In this document: positions 1 to 10,465 of the stretch, piece after piece | How the letters are laid out: the number at the start of each line of letters is the position of its first letter | Position numbering within the stretch: position 1 is the first letter of the stretch | Assembly: GCA_910574455.1 (NCBI GenBank) | Contig: CAJSYZ010000002.1 | Coordinates: forward strand, 65,394-129,393 | Direction of reading: 5' to 3' | DNA length: 64,000 nt | From: Trichaptum fuscoviolaceum | Taxonomy: Eukaryota; Basidiomycota; Agaricomycetes; Hymenochaetales; Trichaptaceae | Program-made: the position numbers and the translations under genes | The notes under the pieces: model-generated | The model's input: only the letters and a program-made list of their open reading frames with translations | Database searches by the model: none | Told to the model about the DNA's origin: nothing

Positions 1-55
1 ACTGGCTAATTATCTACACAGAATTCATTCCGAACATTTCGAATTCCTTTCGCAG

Positions 56-187
56 ATGTTCAAGCTTAACACGGCTATGTTCCTCCCGATTGACGCTTCC
101 TCCTCCCCTTCCTCCTCCAGCCCGCTTCCTGGACCAAAAGGCTCTATCCCCGCCCTCATCCGCCTCATGCACTCCTTCTTCGCCTGA
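56..187 (+). CDS. 3' terminal exon of a gene entering from the left edge
   Basis: A short open stretch follows a good 3' splice site (TTTCGCAG ending at 55, with a GCTAAT branch-like motif near the window edge) and runs to a TGA at 185-187. It encodes a 44-residue tail with a Ser/Pro run in the middle and a hydrophobic end (LIRLMHSFFA). The rest of the gene lies outside the window, so no function can be given. The call depends on the splice signal and clean reading frame; chance is possible. Confidence 0.35.
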   Translation: MFKLNTAMFLPIDASSSPSSSSPLPGPKGSIPALIRLMHSFFA

Positions 188-744
188 GATAATGTGCAAA
201 TGGCGCAGACCGCTAGTTCACGCTATCCTAGCTGTCGTGCAGCAAAACGCATCTCGTTGCGTGTCAACGACACGTTGGGCTTCGAGCTGCATTAGAGTGA
301 CGTGCGGTACATACCGAGTGCGACGTGAGCCGCGGACGGGCGCGTACGTCTATGCCTAGCTTACTTTTTTGCGTTAATCATGGTGATCCCCGTGGACAAT
401 GTAAGGACTGTCGACGAATGGCAGCAACGTTAGGAAGCCTTCCTCTCGATCATGTAAATAACTACATAAATATAATCATTTTCACATGTATATCACATGT
501 AAAATTTTGATTTATTTACAATCTATGAAATTAGCAAACTTGGGTAGTGGGCTCTACTGTGCACCCACAGCGTTCGCAATTATAAGTGAAAGAAGATGTC
601 AAAGTGATGTGTATGACGTAAGCAGGGGTGCCATTAGTACTCCTCATTGGAAAGTTGTCGCCTTTGCAAAGGTCTCTTCATACAGAAACGCAACTGTTTT
701 CGAAGACACGTCGCTCACCTCGTCGTTCGAGATTCATATCTGGA
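188..744. other. Intergenic, no gene seen
   Basis: AT-rich in its second half. Short open frames overlap on both strands with no splice pattern or recognisable protein. Nothing is called. Confidence 0.5.
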
Positions 745-1375
745 GCTCGCTTCAAATCCGAATATGCCACTAGTCAGAAATCTGCGCGAACTACAAACCC
801 GGGCGATTCGCATCAAAACGATATAGGAAAAGGTGACGCGGAGACGAACAACATCGATATGGCAGATAAGAGTCATTATCATCCTCGATACGGACGATGA
901 GAGAGATGAGTGCAAAAGACTCTAAAGTAGTCAAGCCTGGATTTAGACAAAGGAAGAAGAAGATTGATTCAGATGAGAAAAGTTGAAGAATTCAATGAAG
1001 TACGTATTGTCTGTGTTGCACATTCGATAACCGCTCATGTCGCTCGAAATCATATCAGCCCGTTTGCTTCAAGTGCGATATGCCACCAGACAGAAAAGCT
1101 GCGCGAATTACAAAGCACGGGCGGATTCGCAGATCAAGAAACGATATTGGAAAAGGTGACGCGGAGGCGAACAACATCGATATGGCAGATAGAGAGGTCA
1201 TTATCATCCTCGATACGGACGATGAGAATGAGATGAGTGCAAAAGACTCTAAAGTAGTCAAGCCTGGATTTAGACAAGGAAGAAGAAGATTGATTCAGAT
1301 GAAGAAAAGTTGAAGGAATTCAATGAAGTACGTATTGTCAAAGTTGCACAAGTTTGATAGAAGCTCATGTCAAAA
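745..1375 (+). repeat. Tandem duplication of a ~318-bp coding module
   Basis: Two copies (about 745-1044 and 1063-1375) match over nearly their full length with small indels. Both contain the stretch encoding MAD.(E)VIIILDTDDE, followed by a basic KKKIDSDE-like segment and the sequence GAAGTACGTATTGTC, which looks like an exon end plus 5' splice site. Copy 1 has one extra A before the lysine codons and lacks one A a few bases later; copy 2 is the reverse. The frame-changing indels therefore differ between the copies. Only copy 2 is followed by the RING-encoding exons. Confidence 0.8.
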
Positions 1376-1750
1376 CGCAATACAGATTCTTTGAAGATTG
1401 AAGAGGCTCTTGAATGCAGTATCTGCTTTAGCCGCCACCTTTTTCCGTGACGTACGTGATCTTCTAATGGTGAGATCAAGCAAATACTGAATCTTTGATT
1501 ATTGGTTTGTGTGGTCATACGTACTGCAAGAAATGTATACACGACTGGTGGAGAGTTGAGAAGAACGATGTGGGTGGAACAATAGTTCATTCTGATATCT
1601 TACTAATGACACCTAAATGCACAGGTGGGTCGAAGACGCAGTATTTACAGCTGCCCTTGTTGTAGCGTTCGCATCAAGCGAGAACCCATTCACTCAATAA
1701 CTTTGAATAAATTGATCGAGTTGCCGGGGAAGAGTGAGAGAGGAAGATAA
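1081..1750 (+). pseudogene. RING-finger ubiquitin ligase-like gene with an N-terminal SUMO-interaction-like motif
   Basis: The RING signature is spread over several exons: EALECSICF near 1400-1430, CGHTYCKKCIHDWW near 1510-1557, and CPCCSVRIKREPIHS near 1651-1695, with a stop at 1748-1750. The cysteine/histidine order fits a C3HC4 RING. Upstream, VIIILDTDDE is a hydrophobic core followed by acidic residues, as in SUMO-interaction motifs. A GT..AG gap of only 33 nt (about 1328-1360) would join the two parts. The frame linking the second and third RING exons is not clean, so the locus may be decayed. SUMO-targeted ligase function is inference; the RING call is fairly safe. Confidence 0.5.
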
Positions 1751-4142
1751 AGAGTCAACGGACAGGAAGAATAGAGCGAGTATTCTCATTCGATGATTTC
1801 TTCCGTCCCATACGGAAATAGTTGGTGTAATGATTTGGACATTTTACGAAATTATAATTTCTTCCGTGATTGCACAACCTTTACCTATCCATAGTATTAT
1901 CTGTTCATTTCAAGTCCTTTCGTTCGGATGACTGGTTGTATCACAACCAACTCTCTATACTCGGCATATTTTTAGACTGGTCATTGTTTCATGATTAGAA
2001 CAATTTATTATCGACTTTGAATAGGAAATTGTTTGGTGATTTATGGAACTCTTTGTGATTGAACCGACAATGGTGCTGGTTACTCCTCTGGACTCCTTGG
2101 AATATTTGAGAAATATTCCTCTCAAGACACAAGGCCAGATTCCGGGCTAGGCAAGCTATTAAACACTATCCGAATAAATAGCGAGTTTATTGTACTGGCC
2201 GGAATACCCGAGGCCGCTATTATAAACGTATTACCATCGCCGACCTTTCAAAGTACCTTCCAAGTTGGCTTTTAACTAGGATGGATATTCCATCCTCCCT
2301 TCCAAATGGAAGGGCCTTCATCGCTCTTGGCTGACCATCGCGAGCGCCCGCTACTCTGCTTGCTGAAACGGAACGTCGATTTCCAAGCCAGGCAGTAAAC
2401 TGGCCGTCGTTTTCCTTGATAATCCGGTCAAGGACGAGGAATTGCACGTGCGATAGCTCTCACCGATCTCTATTCGGCGTCCTTCTTTGCCGAAGTACTA
2501 GTAATCTTGCGTATTTCCTGGGATGTATTTAGAAAAACAAAATGCATTTGATGTATTGTTCTAAATTACTATTGATGGTCTAGACTAACTGCATAGCCAA
2601 TGTATGACTTATTCTGTAAGTATAAGAGTGACTGACTACTATGTATTAATCTTCTTTTTTGGTCTGCAAGGTATTGGACAGACGCGGTCAATGGACTGGA
2701 ACCTCGAATGCGCAAGCTAGTAGGAAACAGTTAATGTCTTCCATTGAGTTTCGCCGAGAACTTGTAACCCACAGTATTCACAATCAATTTATAGGAATTC
2801 GTTCATCCAAACAGCCACAAGGCCCTTTCCTTCAGAATTCAGGAGCATCCCATGGTGTTCTTGGTATGAGGAACATGTCTTAATCACAGTGAATGTGTTT
2901 TGAGTGAAATTTACCATTGAGACCTTAATATTCCATACTGTGAGGAAGGAGAGTTGGGTGTATTCTGAAAATCACCAACTAAGGCGGTAGTCAGACCTGG
3001 TCACACTTGAACAAATGTGACCCACGTATGTCGCCTGTGTGGCCTTTATCAGCCTGATGGACGGTTGGCAGTTGATGATGCCAACGGTATGGAATTGAGA
3101 CTGTCCGCAGATGTGTCCGGGGTGGCCGCAGTAATATGAAGGAGAGAAGACGCATTCCGCAGATGTGTCGGGATGGTCGCAGCCGGAGGAAAGGGAAAGA
3201 GCAGTTCACGAATTGAAAATGACGAGAGGATGAGGATTTCAGAAAGAAACATACTGTACTCAACAGCAGACATTGCGTTTCGCCCGGAGTCAGTTGAGTT
3301 GTTAAGATATTTGGGAAGAAGGTGATAACGAAAGAGATAGAACGAGGAGAGAAGGTTGGATGGACATTGCTGCTTCGCGTAGTGTGTGGCGAGGGGCGTG
3401 ATGATCAGAAAGGTGAACTGGGCGAGATGATTCTTAGCAGGTGAACCTTGATTACATAATGAGATAACGTGACAATTTGCACCTTCATTTCAAATTTTAA
3501 AAAAAGATCTTTTACACCTGCACTCGTCCAGCGAGTTTGCTTCTGCTATCTTGATCTCTTTGAGAAATACCATCTCCCTTTGCTATTATCATACAGGCGA
3601 AGTCTGTCTTTTTCATCTTCATCATGTACTCCTGGATCTGGAGCCTAGCTCGAAGAGCTAGGCGCAAGGTATGTCCAAGTCACTGACGTCCTCTTTTTAT
3701 TTGCACTTCCTCCATAGGTTCTTCTTTAATGCCAGCCGAACCGAAGTCGAGGGGCAGGCGGAGGTCAAAGAGAAACGATTAGATCAACAGGCAACAAAGG
3801 GAGTACAGCGACGGGTGGGAATGTACGACGACTGTTTGTGTAAGGCACCTTTTCTTGTGTCAGCGTATGTGTGCCTCACCTTCTTCTTTACAGTGCGTGT
3901 ACGCACTGGTGGAAAGGTACCTAAAGGGCCTCTCTTGACCTTGCCCCTAGTTCACAGGCGCGTGGACTGAGCGACTGTTTTTTTTCATCTGATCGTCTGA
4001 TCGTTCCTCAATAGAAATCTCACCTGGGTGCGATGTCGATACGGCCCAAAATCCGGATACGGTGCGGACGCACCACTCAATATATCACCTCCTAAGCCCT
4101 TAAACGGATAAGGGGAGGGAGAGTAGCCTAGACACAGAGCTT
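1751..4142. other. Mostly non-coding, no supported gene
   Basis: No recognisable protein on either strand. The open frames at 2220-2447 (minus), 2659-2883 (plus) and 3671-3970 (plus) lack splice context and family resemblance. There is a small direct repeat (CCGCAGATGTGTC at about 3107 and 3158). A potential short first exon lies near 3624-3668 (MYSWIWSLARRARRK followed by GTATGT) but it leads into no convincing frame. Confidence 0.45.
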
Positions 4143-5648
4143 ATGGATATAGAACTTAGTCAAAATGGCGAGCAGGTGAGCTGCTAGTTGTCATGAGCTG
4201 TATCGTTACGACTCACATTAATTCTATTTTATTTCAATGAAGAGGCATGATAATGTGAGTATCGGGTAACATACGTTAAGCATTTTCTAACTTCATGTCC
4301 ATAGCATTGTTGCTGGTGCCATGATGGTGGAGATCTTGTTTATGTTCGCGTAAAGGCTGCCCACTCGTCATGTGTTCCAGGTGTATTCTGGTCGAAGATA
4401 CAAGGGAGGATAATTTTCTGCTGTCCCTCGTGCTGGAATGAGCAGGTGAAAGCGGCGTTCACGTCAGACTCACCACCAGCCAAATATCCAGTAGGTTCTA
4501 CTTCTTCTGTACGAAGTTGTCGCTACGTGTTGATTGTTGATTGGTTTCGCATAGTGGGTAATACGTGTGCCTTGCACCATTCGAGATTATAGATCAGGAA
4601 TGAACACGTCTCCCTTACTCATCATTGATTTCACATTGTTTTCTATGTCGGATCTCGGAACGGGCGATATTTTTTATCGGCAAATGAAGCTAACGTTTAA
4701 TCAAAAACCTGAGGATGTGGGTTTTGCAGTCTGTGTTGCACCCAATTTATCTTACTTGATTGACAGTTGTGCTATGTGCGCATTTTATTTGACAACAACG
4801 GCGCCGATCAGGAGACGAAACGGGAAGAGGTGCTGTCAAAAATCAAAACAATGATGTCTACCGTCAATTCAAGAGGGTTGTTATCTTTATCACGACTCAC
4901 ACGAATCCGGATGGATTGATTTACCACAGCCGTCAATGGTGCCGTTGATTTTGATCAAGTAAGAGGTTGATCTCGTTCGTGAAGTTGCTGCATCTGACGT
5001 ATTCCAGTTCTTTAATTGGCTGTTTGTAGAAGACCTTAAGGACTTTCTATTCGAGCGCGAGACCACAATGGTGTTGAACTGCTGTGGATCTTATGACAGG
5101 AGCAACCATCAGTTGTCTAGTATAGACAATCTGGCAGCGCGGTGAGGACCATATTATAAGTAGTCTATTCTTATGTCTTACCTTACTTTAATTTAAGCGG
5201 TATTGTGAAGAATATCATGGCGTTCGTTTCGGCAAGGTTTCAACCACAGTATTCCATGAATCTCGTAACGGTGACTCTCTATGACACTATCATATACCGA
5301 AGACCTTTTGTCAAAGCGCTGGAGAAACATCTCGCTGGTAGTGATTCTGGAAGTCATGCTAACATCCACATCTTCGATACCGACGGCTGGAGCTCATATA
5401 ATATGGGGATCTGGAACCAGTCGCCCTTTCGGTATCATCCGGACACTGTTTGCGGTGTATGTGGGTCGATTCTGCCTTGGCGTAGTGTATCTCGCGCAGG
5501 TAAAACGAAACTCACGGCGACTCTTCAATGCCGATTATGCAGAAATCGGCACAAGAAATTGGAGTGTCCTCCCAATCTACGTCTCATACATGAAACATCG
5601 GCGCAAAAGTGGTATTTTGATAAAGTACTACGGAATTCCAACCCGTGA
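4143..5648 (+). CDS. Zinc-finger protein of an expanded basidiomycete family with a possible caspase-like core
   Basis: The proposed start is ATG 4143. Exon 1 (4143-4175) is joined to a 12-nt microexon (4243-4254) and then to an exon at 4305 encoding CCWCHDGGDLV, with a CCPSCW pair further on. This is the treble-clef-like finger seen at the head of many unnamed mushroom proteins. Downstream I see VVIFITTH (His codon 4898-4900) and MVLNCCGS (Cys codons 5080-5085), then ARFQPQYSMN, and near the end a second cysteine set (CGVCGS.. and CRLCR). The stop is at 5646-5648. The segment 4600-4860 needs frame changes or extra introns, so the copy may be damaged. The His-then-Cys layout recalls caspase-fold peptidases, but that is inference. 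Family membership is from memory. Confidence 0.5.
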
Positions 5649-6029
5649 ATTGCTTTCTTTCATGTGGCACATGCAGCTTGTGACCTCCCGACACCTCCTT
5701 ACCCGTCGCCTTTGTTTTTTTCTTTGTTCAGTGTTTGGACTTTTCTGCTTTTAAGGTCATGGAGTAACTCCTTGTAATAGTGTGTATCAAAACAAATATG
5801 TGAATGGTCTTTCTTCATACAAAAAAGTGGAGTCCTCACCCTTTAGTCGCTCCAATGTTATCTGCGCTTTGAGTGTTTCGAATAGTAGTGTATTCACTGT
5901 TATCTTCTTTCATATTATGGTTTATTTTGTATGGTTAATAGTCTGTCTTCACCAAAAATCAAAAGACATTATTAATTATCTCTTTGGGTCATTTGACGAC
6001 CGAACAATCAAAATCTAGGACTACCTCAG
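5649..6029. other. Intergenic, no gene seen
   Basis: AT-rich spacer between the zinc-finger gene and the COPI pseudogene. No splice pattern or recognisable protein. Confidence 0.5.
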
Positions 6030-7960
6030 CAAAAGCTGTGTACAAACGATGAAGGGACACACCGACAACGAATTGTCTGCCGTATTCCACCCTAGTCTGC
6101 CCTTAATCTTCAGCGGTTGGAGGATGGGTACGATTAAGATCTGGAACTCGGGTATGTACCGTCTGGAAAATGTCTTGAGCTATGCTCTTGAACGAGCATG
6201 GTGAATTATCATGCGACCGAAGAGGAACGAGGTTACCGTAGAGTACGACGAAGGTGGGGCCGCGACGAGCCGCCTCACAGCATGGACCTATCAGGCAATC
6301 TGGTTTACACTCGTAACACAGAACTCTTGTCCGCCAATCTGAAAAGCGCTAGACGCCCCTAAGGTCAACACATAACACTGTCTGTGCGAGAACTCGGTAC
6401 GACGAAGGTTTTCGCGATGTTCCTTCAACACTCTCTCAACGGGCGCTTCATCACCGTGGTCAGAGACAGAGAGTATATCATTTAATTTGCCTGCGCTGCC
6501 CTGGCAAAACAAGGCGTTCGCAGCAGCTCTTCCTTCGCATGTGCGACAGGATCGATCACGTACGCTGTGCTGGAGGTGTGGACGAAGGTACGGGTGTACA
6601 AGAACTTCAAGGAGAGGAGTAGTCCGGCAATGAAGGGCGCTGGATCGTGGCCAGTTCAAAGATTGCATGGTGACCCTCTCCTAGGTGCTTGTGGAAGTCG
6701 TCTTGTCGTCTTCTGACTCCTGAGTCTGGTGAGATCGTGCGCAGGATGATCGACGCAGATGCAAAGAGTGTATGTAAGTGCACTCTATCCACTTTCATCT
6801 TAGTTACAATGGAATTTCTTAATCTTTCGATATATTCTCTTTATCTCTTTGGTCATGATCGCACGACTCTTCTACGTCGGTGTGCTTCATGAGACCTGCA
6901 ACGCGGCGTTGGAGTCTTGGGTACATAGGAGATGAAGGTGTTGAAGAGGCATTTTAAGCTGTCACAGAAATTTCCTGATTTTTTGTGCACTCTTTCGTGG
7001 CTTTCTTAATTAACTTACTGTGTTTTCATATTTAGACGGAATCGCACATTTTTTTGAGGCCCATGTAACGCTAAATGTGACGGCGCTTGGACTCCGGATC
7101 TAGAGCACGGAGTAATCCGAGAACATAGCGAGCCCAATGAAGATTAGTCCATTTCATTTAAGAAGAAAGCAACAGAAGTTTCAGTTACACAAAATCAGAA
7201 ATAAAAAAGACACTGCAGAGCTCAGAAGTACTCGTGACACCAGAAATAAGACCCTTTTAAACAACAAAACTTACATGAACTCGAAAACATTTTTGGCTCG
7301 TGATTTTCTTTTGACAGTGTCAGGACTCTTTCGTGCCGAGCATCCGGCACTGGTCCTCACGCTTTGTCACCAGGAGCTTCGACGCGAAATTGCGATTCCG
7401 TATAAAATTGAAACTTAACATTTTAGCGTCAAGACCTCGAAGGGGACCGGAGACTGCTTCATCTACACGAATGCCGCCAAGCGGCTTAACTACGTGATTG
7501 CCAGTGAACACAGACCGTAATACATTCCGATAAGCAAGTTTCCTCTCTTCACCCTCCTCGACTTCTACCATGCTGACATGGAATGACAGCCCAATGTACC
7601 TGCGGGCTACATCTCGTTCACAGCCGTGTTTATGTTGCCGATAAAGACATTAGAGTGTTTTGGTTACTCCCTGTCTTTGAACCTTATCGAGTATGATAGT
7701 ACAATCCTACGTGGAGATATGGAGGCTGCGGAGGAGAATCTGCTGACTGTACCAAAAGAGCAGCGGAGAAAAGTCGCTCGTATCCTAGAACTTCAGGGTG
7801 CGTCTTCGAGAATCATCAAACTCAACAGAAAAACTGACTCAATTGCTTTCGTTTTCGCAGATCTCGTGTTACAGGTTACAACAGACCCTGATCATAAGTT
7901 CGACCTCGCGCTTCATCTCAAGCGGACTGTATGCTTCCCGGCCGAGTCTTAGTGAGACCT
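6030..7960 (+). pseudogene. Decayed COPI coat beta-prime subunit (WD40) gene fragment
   Basis: Broken frames in order spell parts of the coatomer beta-prime protein (yeast Sec27, animal COPB2), which coats Golgi-to-ER vesicles. MKGHTDN followed by LPLIFSGWRMGTIKIWNSG is the last WD40 repeat (6049-6155). Further pieces are YRLENVLSYALERAW, YTRNTELLSANL (6305-6345), and FGYSLSLNLIEYDS with ILRGDMEAAEENLLTVPKEQ (7668-7765), then QVTTDPDHKFDLALHLK (7873-7922) after what looks like an intron. Many frameshifts and stops lie between them, and the N-terminal propeller is missing. This is an old, 5'-truncated copy, not a working gene. Confidence 0.85.
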
Positions 7961-8190
7961 TGACGGAGCGGGAGCTCGCGAGTTTCTCGGCCATAATTAT
8001 TGACAAAGCTCATGTGTGAATGTTAAGTACGGATATCTTATTTGCTTAAATCAAAGTATTACATTCGTGGTGGGGACAAGTTGGCTCTAACAGCGCTATA
8101 TAATCCCCTCCACGAAGCGTAGCGTAATAGAGGGATGTGTGGCCGCGAAAAAATTATCGAATTGTCAGCAAGTAAGCATTAACTTTTGCA
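7918..8190 (+). pseudogene. DEAH-box helicase fragment, copy 1 of 3
   Basis: The frame encoding SLSETLTERELASFSAIIIDKAH followed by LSTDIL is the motif II region of DEAH-box RNA helicases (family form: IIIDEAHERTLSTDIL). Here Glu is changed to Lys in the DEAH box and a TGA follows. After it comes a shared tail (CATTCGTGG..GGGGACAAG..TTGGCTC, then AGAGGGATGTGTGGCCGCG and AATTGTCAGCAAGTAAGCATT). The same tail occurs at 9625-9718 and its first part at 12123-12165. It sits directly between the two COPI fragments. Confidence 0.7.
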
Positions 8191-8775
8191 TCGTCCCTTC
8201 GTCCCTTCAACATTCTCCCAATGGGTGCTTAATCACCATGGGTCGGAGACGGACAGTATATCATCTGCTATGCGCTGGCCTGGGGAAACAAGGCATTCGG
8301 CAGCCGCTCTTCCTTTTGTATGCGCAAGAGACTCGAACACGAACACTGTGCTGGAGGGGCAGACAAAGGTGCGGGTGTACAGGAACTTCAAGGATTGTTG
8401 CGTGTCCCTCTCCTAGGTGCTCGTGGAAGCACTTTCGTCGTCTTCTGGTACTGGTGAGATCGCGTGCAGGATCGACGCAGATGCTACAAGTGCAAGTGCA
8501 CTCTATCCACTTGCATCTTAGCTACAATGGGAAATCTTTAACTTTCGATGTAGATGTCTTTGTCTGGGTCTGGCAATCTTGTGGCCATCATCGCCGACGA
8601 CTCTTTCTACATCCTGTGCTTCAACCGTGAGGCCTGCAACGCGGCGTTGGAATCTGGGGTAGTCACAGGATATGAAGGTGTTGAAGAGGCATTCAACGTT
8701 GTCACAGAAATTTCTGAATGGTATGATTTCTTGTTCACTCTTTCGCTAGTTCTCTTCATTGAACTTGACGATTCA
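8191..8775 (+). pseudogene. Second copy of the COPI beta-prime fragment
   Basis: This stretch repeats part of the upstream pseudogene. The segment at 8200-8300 (FSQWVLNHHGSETDSISSAMRWP) and 6425-6505 are alignable. GSGNLVAIIADDSFYILCFNREA and NAALESGVVTGYEGVEEAFNVV (8560-8705) match the block after the propeller of coatomer beta-prime. The corresponding stretch of the first copy (6836-6970) is shorter and more damaged. Only about 600 bp are present, so this is a second partial duplication of the same gene region, not a continuation. Confidence 0.75.
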
Positions 8776-9475
8776 GGTGCCGATTACGCTATCGACAATG
8801 CTGGCGAACCCGTCAACGTCACGGTCTTCGAGAGCTCGAGGCTGCCCGGAAATCGCATGATTCCTCACGCATTCTAGCAGAGGTGATGACCCTATGCACT
8901 TCCCACCCATTCCCGAATGTGCGCAAATACAACATGGCCCTCGGCTTACTTCTCTCGTCTCGTGCTCCCGGACAACCAATTACCGTTATGCTGGAGACGT
9001 ACAATGAGATGCTCACTCGTCAGATTACGCCCAATGCTCGCACCTACAAGACAATGATTCTGGCATCGTGCGAGTGTGACAAGGAGGTCAGCGAGTCATC
9101 GGTTAGCTCGAATGGCGGCAAAGGCGGCGTGAGTTCAATGCCAAGAGAGGCACATTGTATTTCCCAGAATTGAAGCACGTTCAATTGCTTCGTGAGGAAG
9201 ATAACTTTGGCTGAGCATCGTTGATATTCGAAGCTGCCCAGAACATCTATCGTGACGGATAAAAGAGAAACTTACCACCTGGAAAGGGAATCCATCATGT
9301 TCCCTTCCGTTCTTGCGCGCTTCATGGCAATGTCGACGCTGCAGTTCATATCTGGACCCATATCAAAGACATCCCTATATAAGTGGATCTTCAATTGCTT
9401 TACCTACATGAACATGGGCTATGACTTAGGATATTTTGATCTGTTTCGAGGATTGTACAAGTGACAAGAATGTGA
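8776..9475 (+). pseudogene. Pentatricopeptide-repeat (PPR) protein remnant
   Basis: The frame at 8883-9090 reads VRKYNMALGLLLSS.. and ETYNEMLTRQITPNARTYKTM, the helix-turn-helix pattern of PPR repeats (..YN.M....I.PN..TY.T.I). Further on, broken frames read FEAAQNIYRDG (9221-9253) and HGNVDAAVHIWTHIK (9322-9369), again typical of fungal mitochondrial PPR proteins. Stops and shifts separate the pieces. PPR proteins bind organellar RNA; this copy is not functional. It is fused at its 5' side to the COPI fragment in one open frame (8554-8877). Confidence 0.7.
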
Positions 9476-9489
9476 TTAGATACATGAAC

Positions 9490-9720
9490 GGACCGCATGC
9501 TTTTTTGTGAGTCCTTGACGGTACCCACTGCCGGATCTTCCGAGAATCTCGGACATAATTTTTGATGGTGCCCATGAGCAAACGTTAAGTACGGACATCC
9601 TGATTGTTTCAATCAAAGCATTCCATTCGTGGCGGGGACCAGCTGGCTCAGACAGCGCAATATAATAGAGGGATGTGTGGCCGCGAAAAGTTATCGAATT
9701 GTCAGCAAGTAAGCATTACA
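9490..9720 (+). pseudogene. DEAH-box helicase fragment, copy 2 of 3
   Basis: This repeats the unit at 7918-8190. ESLT-like sequence at 9509, IIF.GAHEQTLSTDIL equivalents at 9555-9600, then the same tail (ATTCGTGGCGGGGACCAGC, AGAGGGATGTGTGGCCGCG, CAGCAAGTAAGCATT). The DEAH box reads Asp-Gly-Ala-His here, so the catalytic Glu is lost as in copy 1 but by a different change. It follows directly on the PPR remnant. Confidence 0.7.
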
Positions 9721-9989
9721 AATCACTAATTGTCCAATCGCATGTCTCCGATCCTCGGATCAAATCACTTTTTAAACCGTTTCTTGCTCAGGGTCCTGTT
9801 CTGCTACCCTTCTTATAGCTTTTCATATGGCTTTTACGCTATTTTTATACTGTTCCTCTCGGTCTTAATTTCTTAAGCCCCTATGTCCTCCATTATCTGC
9901 TATTTTCCTCTCCATATCCTTGCCCTCTTTGTACATCATGATATGCATTCGCTCCCCCTTTTCCCTTCCTCTTTCCTTCCTCAGGCTTA

Positions 9990-10230
9990 CCTTGATATCC
10001 GCGTTACTCCGCATCGCATTGCCTCGACAACTTGAACATACATCCGCTCCTCCACCATCCGTTCTTGTACTCAAGCTCTTTGCGTTCTCGCTCGGAGACT
10101 TTCATACCACGAAACAGCACCTCATCATCTTCAGTTTCCTTGCGAAGAAGCTCGATTAGCTGGAGCTCTTGGTTCAAGAGGTAGACCCAGTGACGTGAGA
10201 GTGCACTGGCAAGGAGGCCCAAGTGTAATG
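9990..10230 (-). pseudogene. Prp2-like helicase N-terminal fragment on the opposite strand
   Basis: Minus-strand frame 10004-10222 contains LQLIELLRKETEDDEVLFRGMKVSERERKELEYKN. The same segment in weaker form is part of the longer minus-strand helicase pseudogene at 33240-34343 (MTVSERERKDLEYKK). The region belongs to the charged N-terminal half of a DEAH splicing helicase resembling Prp2/DHX16. Only about 240 bp are recognisable; the flanks are non-coding. Its orientation is opposite to the three catalytic fragments nearby. Confidence 0.55.
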
Positions 10231-10465
10231 TAACGCTGACCTGGCTTCAGTTTCACTCGGTTCTGTTACTCTGGATTCTCGGATTGTATTCTTGGCAACT
10301 GTTCACTTTGATGGACAAGAACCAATCGTTCTCGTCCTCGGACTGCCCTTCAACAGACTCGACTTCTGCTTCAAGACGGCTAGAAGACTTCAAATATCAA
10401 GCGTCATAAATCGGACTTGACACATCTTCATACACATATGACACACAGCATCACGTCAATTCAAA

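Noticed and set aside
2659..2883. Open frame of 74 codons
   Set aside because: No family resemblance, no splice signals, low length; chance is enough.
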